DNA from: Savagea sp.
Lineage (GTDB): Bacteria > Bacillota > Bacilli > Bacillales_A > Planococcaceae
DNA: 31,762 bases
Reading direction: 5' to 3'
Assembly: GCA_030146155.1 (NCBI GenBank)
Contig: JASLCF010000158.1
Location: forward strand, 1 to 31,762
Part shown: piece by piece, positions 23,780 through 31,329 of the stretch
Position numbering within the stretch: the stretch's first letter is position 1
How the letters are laid out: the number at the start of each line of letters is the position of its first letter
Translations under genes and position numbers: made by a program
Notes under the pieces: generated by a model
Told to the model about the DNA's origin: nothing
Databases searched by the model: none
Seen by the model: only the letters and a program-made list of their open reading frames with translations

Positions 23780-24670
23780 ATGCGGCGATTTTTCTCTGAT
23801 AAACGGTTGATTGTATTACTCGTCGGCGTCATCCTGCTTGTCGCTCTAATTGCAGTTACTTTAAAAGGGCGTGGTGAAGCAAATGTGGGAGAGCAAGTCG
23901 TAAAAGACGTCGTTGGTTTTGGTCAATCCATTTTTTCAAAACCTGCACATTTTTTCACTGAAACATTAGCGGATATTGAAAGTTTAGTGAATACATTCGA
24001 TGAAAATAAAGTATTAAAAGAACGACTCGATCACTATGCGACGACAGAAGCAAGAGTTGCTGAATTAGAAGTTGAAAATCAACGACTAAAAGAATTACTT
24101 GAAAAAGAAGAAGATTTAATGCGTTATGAACCGATTCACGCAACGGTTATTTCTAGAAATCCCGATCAATGGGAAGAACGAATCATCATTGATCGCGGAG
24201 AAAAGCATGGCGTAGAAAAAAACATGGCTGTGATTACAGCACGTGGGTTAGTCGGGAAAGTTGTTTTGACCACTCCGCTAACATCAACTGTCGAGCTTCT
24301 TTCTACAGAAAACCAACGCTTTAGAATTTCTGTGCAAGTTGCAGGCGGAGAAGTATTTGGTTTGATTGAAGGTTTAGACAAAGAACGTCAACAACTTGTT
24401 ATGCGTCGAATCGACTCTAACCTTGATATTAAGGAAGGAGAAACAATTATTTCTTCTGGTCTAGGTGGTATCTACCCTAAAGGATTGTTGATAGGGAAAG
24501 TAAAAGAAGTAACAACAGATGACTATGGTTTAACGAAGTTAGCTTATATTGAACCAGCTGCTAATTTTGGATTACTTGACCACGTTGTTGTGACAAAGCG
24601 AAAGGTTACTCAAGTGGAAGGTTCGGATAGTGATAATAGTGCATTTGACGAAGAGGAGGGCGCATCATGA
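23780..24670 (+). CDS. mreC: Rod shape-determining protein MreC
   Basis: Bitopic scaffold of the elongation machinery linking MreB and MreD to penicillin-binding proteins outside the membrane. It has a short basic N terminus, a membrane segment at about 9-27, a coiled coil at about 65-112 rich in Glu, Leu and Lys, and a beta-rich extracellular domain with ARGLVGKVV near 153 and SSGLGGIYPKGLLIGKV near 231. The acidic C-terminal tail is usual for Bacilli. GTG 23777 and ATG 23780 are both possible starts after AGAGGAG; ATG is chosen. It overlaps mreD by an ATGA. Confidence 0.95.
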   Translation: MRRFFSDKRLIVLLVGVILLVALIAVTLKGRGEANVGEQVVKDVVGFGQSIFSKPAHFFTETLADIESLVNTFDENKVLKERLDHYATTEARVAELEVENQRLKELLEKEEDLMRYEPIHATVISRNPDQWEERIIIDRGEKHGVEKNMAVITARGLVGKVVLTTPLTSTVELLSTENQRFRISVQVAGGEVFGLIEGLDKERQQLVMRRIDSNLDIKEGETIISSGLGGIYPKGLLIGKVKEVTTDDYGLTKLAYIEPAANFGLLDHVVVTKRKVTQVEGSDSDNSAFDEEEGAS

Positions 24671-25191
24671 TCTTTCGTGTGCTTGTTCCTCTTATTGCAA
24701 TCAGTCTATTTTTTTTAGAACCGACCTTTAGCTTATTTTCACCCTTATCTTTTGGGGAGCACCAATATATTTTAGTGCCGCATTTCTTTGCGGTTTTTCT
24801 CATTTTACTTGCAGTCTACGATAAGAGAAGAACAGCAATCCTGTATGGCATTGTTTTTGGTTTATTATATGATTTGTATCATATTGATTTAGTTGGAATA
24901 TACATCTTCATCTACCCATTTATCGCTTTTTTAGCGGCTGTATTGATTAAGCAAGTTCATCGCTATTTTCTATTTGTGATAGCATTAGCAATATTATTAC
25001 TCGCAGTTGTTGAGTTTCTTTCGTTTGGATTCGCTTCTGCTATAGGTTTCACAACGATTTCCTTGGAACATTTTCTCCAATTCCGTCTATTACCAACGGC
25101 ATTAAGCAATATTCTTTTTATGTTGTTATTTGGATTTATGTTAAAATGGGTTATAGTGAAAAAGAAAGAAGCGCAAGAACCGACCATGTAA
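24667..25191 (+). CDS. mreD: Rod shape-determining protein MreD
   Basis: Integral membrane partner of MreC, 174 residues with five to six membrane segments and almost no soluble loops. It has FGLLYDLYHIDLVGIYIF near residue 73, which resembles the conserved GLLxDxxxxxxxG segment of MreD, and ends in a short basic tail. The start overlaps the mreC stop (ATGA) and GAGGAGGG lies just upstream. The assignment rests on topology, the GLLYD motif and position between mreC and minC. Confidence 0.92.
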   Translation: MIFRVLVPLIAISLFFLEPTFSLFSPLSFGEHQYILVPHFFAVFLILLAVYDKRRTAILYGIVFGLLYDLYHIDLVGIYIFIYPFIAFLAAVLIKQVHRYFLFVIALAILLLAVVEFLSFGFASAIGFTTISLEHFLQFRLLPTALSNILFMLLFGFMLKWVIVKKKEAQEPTM

Positions 25192-25212
25192 TTGCATAGG
25201 AGTGTGGTATAA

Positions 25213-25890
25213 ATGTCTACTCAAATTGTTCAAATGCGTGGAACAAAAGAGGGGTTTGTTGTTCAAATCGATGATCAGTGTTCATTCGATGATGTACTTG
25301 ACGCACTTGAGACGTTTGTCAAAGATGAAAGAATTACAACAACAACGACTGTTAAAGTTCATTTAGGTTACCGGTATTGTTCAGAAGATAAAATTCAACA
25401 AATTGAGGATTTATTTAACAATAGTCCTCATTTAACTGTGTCTGAGTATGACAGTTATGTTGTTTCGAAAGAATTATGTAAGACACATCTCGAAAAGATA
25501 CAAGCAGAGAAGTATATTGGTGTTGTTAGATCAGGGCAGATTGTGTCATCAAAGGGTGATTTAATCATCGTAGGTGATGTGAATCCCATGGGCAAAGTGG
25601 AAGCTGTTGGTAACATATACATACTCGGTGAGTTGAAAGGCGCGGCACATGCAGGGGTTGAAGGTGATACTTCTGCAGTAATTGTGGCATCTATTATGCG
25701 ACCTACACATTTATCTATAGCAAATGAATTACAGTTGATGGGTGATGCTGCTGAGCAAGATTTGCAGTTTGAACGGATGGAATGCGTGTATTTAGTGGAT
25801 GGCTCTCAAATGAAGAATGGAGAATTACATGAACTTCGCATGTTAAGACCAGAGCTAATGACACGATTAGGAGGAATTAATCATGGGTGA
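25213..25890 (+). CDS. minC: Septum site-determining protein MinC
   Basis: Inhibitor of FtsZ assembly, positioned by MinD. The N-terminal FtsZ-binding domain covers residues 1-100. The C-terminal beta-helix (about 105-205) carries the family signature repeats SGQIVSSKGDLIIVGDVN, GKVEAVGNIYILGELKG and AHAGVEGDTSAVIVA. Length of 225 is normal for Bacilli. AGGAG precedes the ATG. It overlaps minD by 8 bases, so the pair is coupled. No minE is present, as in other Bacilli, where DivIVA/MinJ place MinCD. Confidence 0.96.
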   Translation: MSTQIVQMRGTKEGFVVQIDDQCSFDDVLDALETFVKDERITTTTTVKVHLGYRYCSEDKIQQIEDLFNNSPHLTVSEYDSYVVSKELCKTHLEKIQAEKYIGVVRSGQIVSSKGDLIIVGDVNPMGKVEAVGNIYILGELKGAAHAGVEGDTSAVIVASIMRPTHLSIANELQLMGDAAEQDLQFERMECVYLVDGSQMKNGELHELRMLRPELMTRLGGINHG

Positions 25891-26683
25891 AGCAATCGTT
25901 ATTACTTCAGGTAAAGGTGGCGTAGGAAAAACGACGGCCTCAGCAAATATTGGTACGGCACTTGCATTAAATGGGCAACGTGTATGTCTTATTGATACAG
26001 ACATTGGATTGCGTAATTTAGATGTCGTATTAGGTTTAGAAAATCGAATCATCTATGATTTGGTTGACGTGATTGAAGGACGTTGCCGTGTGAATCAAGC
26101 GTTAGTGAAGGATAAACGCTTTGAAGATCACCTTTATTTAATACCTGCTGCACAAACTAGTGATAAATTAGCAGTTAATCCTTCACAAATGAAAGAGCTT
26201 GTCGAAGAGTTGAAACAGCAATTTGATTTCGTTTTAATCGACAGTCCTGCTGGTATTGAACAAGGTTATCAAAATGCTGTTGCCGGGGCTGACCGTGCAA
26301 TCGTAGTAACGACACCTGAAATATCGGCAGTACGAGATGCAGATCGAATCATTGGTTTATTAGAACAAGAAAATATTCCACATCCAAAACTGGTGATTAA
26401 TCGTGTTAGAAAAAAACTAATGGATCGCGGAGAAGCTTTGGACGTTAATGAAATTACGACCCATTTGTCTATTGACTTGCTTGGGATAGTCGTGGACGAT
26501 GAGCAAGTTATTTCTTCATCCAATAAGGGAGAACCTGTAGTGATGAATCCAGATAATCGTGCCTCGATTGGCTATCGCAATATTGCAAGAAGACTTACAG
26601 GAGAATCTGTTCCACTGATGTCGTTAGAAGATGAAAAGACAGGTTTCTTCACAAAATTAAAAGGTTTATTTTCAAAATCATAA
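25883..26683 (+). CDS. minD: Septum site-determining ATPase MinD
   Basis: Deviant-Walker ParA/MinD ATPase that carries MinC to the membrane. P-loop SGKGGVGKTT with the signature lysine near residue 10, switch I DTDIGLRNLDVVLG near 39, switch II DSPAGIEQG near 117. The C-terminal amphipathic membrane-targeting helix is visible as FFTKLKGLFSKS. Its 266 residues are normal. In B. subtilis spoIVFA and spoIVFB follow. Here they are absent and the ribosomal operon promoter follows at once. Confidence 0.97.
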   Translation: MGEAIVITSGKGGVGKTTASANIGTALALNGQRVCLIDTDIGLRNLDVVLGLENRIIYDLVDVIEGRCRVNQALVKDKRFEDHLYLIPAAQTSDKLAVNPSQMKELVEELKQQFDFVLIDSPAGIEQGYQNAVAGADRAIVVTTPEISAVRDADRIIGLLEQENIPHPKLVINRVRKKLMDRGEALDVNEITTHLSIDLLGIVVDDEQVISSSNKGEPVVMNPDNRASIGYRNIARRLTGESVPLMSLEDEKTGFFTKLKGLFSKS

Positions 26684-26700
26684 CTTGTACAGATAAACCA

Positions 26701-26729
26701 TTGACATGAAGGAAACAACGTGCTAATAT
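26701..26729 (+). promoter_or_regulatory. Promoter of rplU-prp-rpmA
   Basis: TTGACA (26701-26706, perfect), 17 bases, TAATAT (26724-26729). A strong promoter, as expected for ribosomal proteins. It starts 18 bases after the minD stop. Confidence 0.88.
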
Positions 26730-26734
26730 TTTAA

Positions 26735-26832
26735 TGTTACTGTTTGTAGCACCTGTTGCTACAACCGCACTTACTAGGTAATAAGCGTCTAACGACCACC
26801 TACACAGGCGAGTCTGAGTATAAGAGGAGGTG
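26735..26832 (+). promoter_or_regulatory. L21 ribosomal protein leader
   Basis: A structured leader of about 100 bases directly before rplU. GTAGC (26746-26750) forms a stem with GCTAC. Further on, CACCT at 26797-26801 can pair with AGGTG at 26828-26832, part of the AGGAGGTG ribosome-binding site. Its place and form match the L21 leader of Bacilli, thought to give autoregulation by a ribosomal protein. The fold was done by eye. Confidence 0.75.
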
Positions 26833-26837
26833 CAATT

Positions 26838-27146
26838 ATGTACGCAATTATTGAAACTGGTGGAAAACAAATCAAAGTTGAACAAGGTCAAGAGGTGTAC
26901 ATCGAGAAAGTTTTCGGTGAAGCTGAAGAAACTGTTACATTTGATAAAGTATTATTCGTTGGTGGAGAAAATGTTAAAGTTGGTGCGCCATTTGTTGAAG
27001 GAGCTTCTGTTACAGCGAAGATCGTTAAACAAGGTCGTGCAAAACGTATTATCGTTTTCAAACGTAAACCAAAGAAAAACTACAAAAGAAAACAAAGTCA
27101 TCGTCAACCATACACAAAAGTAGTGATCGAAGGAATTAATGCATAA
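26838..27146 (+). CDS. rplU: 50S ribosomal protein L21
   Basis: Binds 23S rRNA in the large subunit, next to L20. The family start YAIIETGGKQIKVEQG and the basic end KRKPKKNYKRKQSHRQPYT are both visible. Its 102 residues are normal. A consensus AGGAGGTG precedes the ATG. The last base of its stop codon is the first base of the prp start, so the genes are tightly coupled. Confidence 0.98.
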   Translation: MYAIIETGGKQIKVEQGQEVYIEKVFGEAEETVTFDKVLFVGGENVKVGAPFVEGASVTAKIVKQGRAKRIIVFKRKPKKNYKRKQSHRQPYTKVVIEGINA

Positions 27147-27466
27147 TGATTCATGTCATTATACGTAGAGATTCAAATCGTATCCAATCTTTTGAAATGA
27201 GTGGACATGCTGATTATGCAGAGCATGGCAAAGATTTAGTCTGTGCTGGAGCATCAGCTGTTTCTTTCGGAGCAGTGAATGCCGTGATGCAACTGACAAA
27301 AGTCGAGCCAATCATTGACCAAGGACGTGATGGAGGATACTTACAAGTGTCTTTTCCTAACACAGATCAGGACGATGAAGTACAGCTCATTATTGAAGCG
27401 ATGATTGTCGCTTTAGAAACCATTGCATTTGATTATAGTGAACATATAAAAATAACTAATGAGTAG
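27146..27466 (+). CDS. prp: Ribosomal-processing cysteine protease Prp
   Basis: Cysteine protease (YsxB family) that removes the N-terminal extension of L27 in Firmicutes. The catalytic pair is visible: the histidine in SGHADYAEHGKDLV near residue 20 and the cysteine in VCAGASAVSFG near residue 31. Its 106 residues are normal. It lies between rplU and rpmA, as throughout Firmicutes, and its target site is present in the L27 encoded 15 bases downstream. Confidence 0.96.
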   Translation: MIHVIIRRDSNRIQSFEMSGHADYAEHGKDLVCAGASAVSFGAVNAVMQLTKVEPIIDQGRDGGYLQVSFPNTDQDDEVQLIIEAMIVALETIAFDYSEHIKITNE

Positions 27467-27481
27467 GCAGGAGGTGCCCTT

Positions 27482-27772
27482 ATGTTACGTTTAGATCTCC
27501 AGTTCTTTGCTTCTAAAAAAGGAGTAGGTTCTACAAAAAACGGTCGTGATTCTGAGTCAAAGCGTCTTGGTGCAAAACGCGCTGATGGACAATTTGTTAC
27601 AGGCGGATCGATTTTATACCGCCAACGCGGAACGAAAATTCACCCAGGTGAAAACGTTGGACGTGGTGGTGACGACACACTTTTTGCTAAAGTAGATGGT
27701 GTTGTTCGTTTTGAACGTTTAGGCCGCAATAAGAAAAAAGTTAGCGTTTATCCTGTTGCACAGGAAGCGTAA
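27482..27772 (+). CDS. rpmA: 50S ribosomal protein L27 with cleavable N-terminal extension
   Basis: Its N-terminal tail reaches the peptidyl transferase centre. The precursor begins MLRLDLQFFASKKGVGSTKN. The Firmicute-type extension ends at FF, and Prp is expected to cut before ASKKG. The core has GRDSESKRLGAKR and GGSILYRQRGTKIHPG. Its 96 residues are normal. A strong AGGAGGTG precedes the ATG. Two terminators in a row follow. Confidence 0.98.
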   Translation: MLRLDLQFFASKKGVGSTKNGRDSESKRLGAKRADGQFVTGGSILYRQRGTKIHPGENVGRGGDDTLFAKVDGVVRFERLGRNKKKVSVYPVAQEA

Positions 27773-27777
27773 TTGAT

Positions 27778-27803
27778 AGAGGCTGCTTAGGCAGTCTCTT
27801 TTT
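27778..27803 (+). terminator. First terminator after rpmA
   Basis: AGAGGCTGC, loop TTAG, GCAGTCTCT with one G-U pair, then T residues. Confidence 0.88.
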
Positions 27804-27810
27804 ACTTTTA

Positions 27811-27838
27811 AGAGAGCTATGATTGAGCTCTCTTTTTT
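27811..27838 (+). terminator. Second terminator after rpmA
   Basis: AGAGAGCT (27811-27818) pairs with AGCTCTCT (27826-27833), followed by a T run. It comes 7 bases after the first terminator and insulates obgE from strong ribosomal transcription. Confidence 0.88.
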
Positions 27839-27848
27839 GTTGAAAAAA

Positions 27849-27857
27849 TGATATACT
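27849..27857 (+). promoter_or_regulatory. Candidate extended -10 promoter for obgE
   Basis: TGATATACT lies about 55 bases before the obgE start and right after the double terminator. No convincing -35 element is seen. Confidence 0.4.
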
Positions 27858-27912
27858 AAAAGGTATGAAAATACATCCGTCTGTTGATGGCGGACAAAAG
27901 GAGGCGAACGTA

Positions 27913-29202
27913 ATGTTTGTCGATCACGTAACAGTTTATGTAAAAGGTGGCGACGGTGGAGATGGTATGGTTGCTTTCCGTCGAGAAAAATATATCCCAT
28001 ATGGTGGCCCTGCAGGTGGCGACGGTGGACACGGAGCGAACGTTATTTTTGAAGTAGACGAAGGGCTTCGTACATTAATGGATTTCAGGTACCAAAGACA
28101 CTTTAAAGCTCCTCGTGGAGAGCATGGAAAAAGTAAAAATATGCATGGCCGTGCAGGTGAAGACATGGTAGTTCCTGTACCACCAGGAACAGTAGTGAAG
28201 GATGCAGATGATGGTACTGTCATTGCAGATTTAGTTGAACATGGCCAAAGAGCAGTCATTGCAAAAGGCGGTCGTGGTGGAAGAGGGAACAGTCGATTTG
28301 CTACACCACAAAATACAGCACCTGAACTTTCTGAAAAAGGAGAGCCTGGTTTAGAAAGAAATGTAACATTAGAACTCAAAGTACTTGCAGATGTAGGATT
28401 AGTTGGTTTTCCTAGTGTAGGTAAATCAACACTACTTTCTGTTGTATCTGCAGCTAAACCTAAAATTGCAGATTATCACTTTACGACATTGGCTCCGAAT
28501 TTAGGGCTTGTTGAAACTGAGGATCAACGAACCTTTGTAATGGCTGACTTACCTGGATTGATTGAAGGGGCTCACGAAGGTGTAGGGTTAGGTCATCAAT
28601 TCTTACGACATATTGAACGTACAAGAGTCATTGTACATGTGATTGATATGTCAGGATTAGAAGGACGAGACCCATTTGAAGATTATGAAACGATTAATCA
28701 TGAGCTAGAACAATATAATATGAGATTATTAGAACGACCTCAAATTATTGTGGCGAATAAAATGGATATGCCTGATGCAGAAGATAACTTATCTCTGTTC
28801 AAAGAAGAGTTAAACGATCCTTCTATTCAAGTCTTCCCAATCTCTGCTTATACGAGAACGGGACTAAACGATTTACTTTATGCGATTGCAGATTTATTAG
28901 ATGAGACAGAAGAAATGCCTCTCTATGAATTAGGTGAAGAGGAAAGCGAAGCGGTTCTTTATAAATATGAGGATCCGGATGCAGGCTTTGAAATCGGTAG
29001 AGATGATGACGGAGCTTACGTGTTGTCAGGCTATACAGTAGAGCGAATGTTTAAAATGACTGACTTTAATTATGATCAATCTGTCCGTAAGTTTGCACGT
29101 CAATTACGTTCTTTAGGCGTAGATGATGCACTGAGAGAACGAGGTGCTGAAGATGGGGATATTGTTCGTATTTTAGATTTTGAATTTGAATTTATTGAAT
29201 AA
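27913..29202 (+). CDS. obgE: Obg family GTPase
   Basis: Essential GTPase of 50S assembly and stress signalling. The glycine-rich Obg domain is at 1-158 (VKGGDGGDGMVAFRREKYIP, PAGGDGGHG). The G domain has GFPSVGKST near 165, DLPGLIEGAHEGVGLGHQFL near 212, NKMD near 283 and a SAY G5 motif near 311. A C-terminal OCT domain follows (about 345-425). The frame extends back to 27865, but ATG 27913 is chosen because AAGGAGG is 8 bases upstream and the protein then starts MFVDHVTVYVKGG with the family length of 429. The spo0B gene, which separates rpmA and obg in B. subtilis, is absent. Confidence 0.97.
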   Translation: MFVDHVTVYVKGGDGGDGMVAFRREKYIPYGGPAGGDGGHGANVIFEVDEGLRTLMDFRYQRHFKAPRGEHGKSKNMHGRAGEDMVVPVPPGTVVKDADDGTVIADLVEHGQRAVIAKGGRGGRGNSRFATPQNTAPELSEKGEPGLERNVTLELKVLADVGLVGFPSVGKSTLLSVVSAAKPKIADYHFTTLAPNLGLVETEDQRTFVMADLPGLIEGAHEGVGLGHQFLRHIERTRVIVHVIDMSGLEGRDPFEDYETINHELEQYNMRLLERPQIIVANKMDMPDAEDNLSLFKEELNDPSIQVFPISAYTRTGLNDLLYAIADLLDETEEMPLYELGEEESEAVLYKYEDPDAGFEIGRDDDGAYVLSGYTVERMFKMTDFNYDQSVRKFARQLRSLGVDDALRERGAEDGDIVRILDFEFEFIE

Positions 29203-29228
29203 TTGAAATGTACGAGGGGAGGAAGCGT

Positions 29229-29684
29229 ATGAAACCCTTAGGAGAAGGACAGTTTTACATTGTCCATGAATCCGTTTTGACAGAATCAATGCAGAAAATG
29301 CTTGAAGTAAAAAAAATATTAGCGAGTGGTGAAGCAAAGACGGTGCTCGACGCAACTGAAAAAATTGGACTGTCACGTAGTGCTTATTATAAATATCGTG
29401 ATACTGTTTTTCCGTTCGAGGCCATTGCTAGAGAACGAGTGATTACGATTTTTATCCAATTAGAAGATCGTAAAGGTTCATTAGCCAATATTTTATCGAC
29501 GGTATCAGAAGCTAAATGTAACGTCTTAACGATTCACCAAACGATTCCAGTGCAAGGGAGAGCAAACATCACATTATCTTTAGATGTGACAGAGATGCCA
29601 CTTTCTTTAGAGGATTTTGTTCACCGTTTAAAGACAACGCCTTTCATTGATTCTGTTCATTTAATCAGTTCGGGTGCATTGTAA
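29229..29684 (+). CDS. pheB: ACT domain protein PheB
   Basis: A 151-residue ACT-domain protein of the PheB/UPF0735 family, encoded with prephenate dehydratase in Bacilli and thought to sense aromatic amino acids. The N-terminal helical part has KIGLSRSAYYKYRDTVFPF near 48. The C-terminal ACT domain (about 72-145) has LEDRKGSLANILSTVSEAKC and NVLTIHQTIPVQGRANITLS. The frame extends to ATG 29208, but ATG 29229 is favoured by GAGGGGAGG at 29213-29221 and by family length. It sits 26 bases after obgE and 19 before pheA. Confidence 0.93.
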   Translation: MKPLGEGQFYIVHESVLTESMQKMLEVKKILASGEAKTVLDATEKIGLSRSAYYKYRDTVFPFEAIARERVITIFIQLEDRKGSLANILSTVSEAKCNVLTIHQTIPVQGRANITLSLDVTEMPLSLEDFVHRLKTTPFIDSVHLISSGAL

Positions 29685-29703
29685 ATAAAGGGAGTTTTGT
29701 AAA

Positions 29704-30582
29704 ATGGATCAAACAAAAGAGAAGTATGTACCGACAGTTGCATATTTGGGACCTAAAGCTTCATTCTCTCATGTTGCAGCGGCCAAATTTTTTGGTGAAG
29801 AAGGGCTCATTCCGCATCCTACGATTCCAGATTGTATAGAAGCTGTAGCAAAGGGAAAAGTAGCCTATGCGATCGTGCCACTTGAAAATGCACTTGAAGG
29901 GTCAGTGCCGCTAACAATCGACTATTTGTTTCATGGCAGTGAATTATTTATGACTGCAGAAGTCAAGTTACCGATTGAACAACATTTATTAGTGGCAAAA
30001 GAAAATGCATCGCGCGTAAAATCGATAGAGTCGATTCATTCTCACCCCCATGCATTGGCACAGTGTCACCAGTATTTTCAATATCATTATCGTGGAACAC
30101 CTCTCATGCAAACAACATCTACTGCCGAAGCAGCGCGGTATGTTGCGGCGCATCCTGAAGAAAATATTGCAGCTGTTGCTAATCAATTAGCAGCAAAAGA
30201 GTATGACTTAGTGGTTGCTGAAGAAAGAATTCATGATTTTCATTTCAATCATACACGTTTTGTTGTACTATCATTAAGGAAAGAAAAAATGGAGAAGCTG
30301 GGTCGATCAGCAGAACCTAAAACTACTTTGATGATTAAGTTGCCAGTCGATGACGAATCTGGAAAACTTCATCAAATTTTAAGCGTCTTTGCATGGCGTC
30401 GGTTAAACCTTAGCAAGATAGAATCTCGCCCGCTGAAAACAGGACTTGGCAATTACTTTTTTATTGTGGATGTAGAGGCAGATGAGGCGGAACCGATGAT
30501 GCAAGGAGCTTTTGAAGAGTTGAAAGCGTTAGATTGTGAAATCCAATCCTTTGGAAGCTATCACGTCTACGATTATTCATAA
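29704..30582 (+). CDS. pheA: Prephenate dehydratase
   Basis: Converts prephenate to phenylpyruvate, the committed step to phenylalanine. The catalytic domain (1-190) begins VAYLGPKASFSH and holds the TRF motif in HTRFVVLS near 181, which bears the catalytic threonine. The C-terminal ACT domain (about 200-285) contains KLHQILSVFAWRRLNLSKIE and ESRPLKTGLGNYFF, the phenylalanine-binding ESRP region, so feedback inhibition by Phe is expected. There is no fused chorismate mutase. Its 292 residues are normal. The ribosome-binding site is GGGAG. It is in one unit with pheB. Confidence 0.96.
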   Translation: MDQTKEKYVPTVAYLGPKASFSHVAAAKFFGEEGLIPHPTIPDCIEAVAKGKVAYAIVPLENALEGSVPLTIDYLFHGSELFMTAEVKLPIEQHLLVAKENASRVKSIESIHSHPHALAQCHQYFQYHYRGTPLMQTTSTAEAARYVAAHPEENIAAVANQLAAKEYDLVVAEERIHDFHFNHTRFVVLSLRKEKMEKLGRSAEPKTTLMIKLPVDDESGKLHQILSVFAWRRLNLSKIESRPLKTGLGNYFFIVDVEADEAEPMMQGAFEELKALDCEIQSFGSYHVYDYS

Positions 30583-30606
30583 AAATAAAAAAGGAGGATG
30601 ACTGAA

Positions 30607-31329
30607 ATGGCAGGACATTCTAAGTGGAATAACATTAAGCACCGAAAAGGCGCACAAGATGCAAAACGCGGTAAAATCTTTCAAAAAATGTCACGTGAAA
30701 TTTATGTGGCAGCAAAATCTGGTGGTGCTGACCCAGGGATGAACCCTACTTTGCGTCTAGCAATTGAAAGTGCAAAGCGTGTGAATACACCCAATGATGT
30801 CATTCAACGTGCATTAGATAAAGCAACAGGGGCTAACTCTGATGAGCATTATGAAGAGGTAGTCTATGAAGGCTATGGCCCAGGTGGAGTGGCTGTGTTA
30901 GTTTATACATTAACAGAAAACCGTAACCGTACAGGCCCAAATATTCGTGTAGCTTTTAATAAAAATGGCGGTAATCTAGGTGAATCAGGTTCAGTTGCGT
31001 ATATGTTTAATCGAAAAGGTCGTATATTGATTGAACGAACTGCTGAAATGGATGAAGACGAGGTAATGATGATTGCTTTAGAAGCTGGAGCTGAAGATAT
31101 TGAATCATCTGAAGAAGGCTTTGAAATTATCACTGAACCTCAAGCGTTTGAAGAAGTGAAAGACGCACTTGAAGAAGCAGGACTGGAATTAGCTACTGCC
31201 GCAGTTGAAATGGTTCCTACAATTGAAGCAGAACTTACAGATGAACAATCGGAAGCATTTGAAGTGATGATCGATGCACTTGAAGATGACGACGACGTTC
31301 AAAATGTCTATCATAATGCGGCTGAGTAA
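30607..31329 (+). CDS. yebC: YebC/PmpR family (TACO1-like) protein
   Basis: Conserved protein long annotated as a transcriptional regulator. Recent work on the family points to relief of ribosome stalling at proline-rich stretches. The family start MAGHSKWNNIKHRKGAQD and the acidic C-terminal domain are visible. The 240 residues match B. subtilis YrbC. An ATG at 30598 is in frame, but 30607 is favoured by the AAGGAGG 9 bases upstream and by the family start. It follows pheA by 24 bases and likely ends the obgE-pheB-pheA-yebC unit. The pheA-yebC adjacency is known in Listeria but not in B. subtilis. Confidence 0.96.
   Translation: MAGHSKWNNIKHRKGAQDAKRGKIFQKMSREIYVAAKSGGADPGMNPTLRLAIESAKRVNTPNDVIQRALDKATGANSDEHYEEVVYEGYGPGGVAVLVYTLTENRNRTGPNIRVAFNKNGGNLGESGSVAYMFNRKGRILIERTAEMDEDEVMMIALEAGAEDIESSEEGFEIITEPQAFEEVKDALEEAGLELATAAVEMVPTIEAELTDEQSEAFEVMIDALEDDDDVQNVYHNAAE

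Noticed and set aside
26830..27123. 97-codon frame overlapping rplU
   Set aside because: Shifted-frame shadow of the L21 gene.
27865..27912. Longer N terminus for ObgE from ATG 27865
   Set aside because: The added residues are not part of the family and the AAGGAGG site lies just before 27913.
27936..28379. 147-codon minus frame opposite obgE
   Set aside because: Arises from the glycine-rich Obg domain read in reverse; no start signal.
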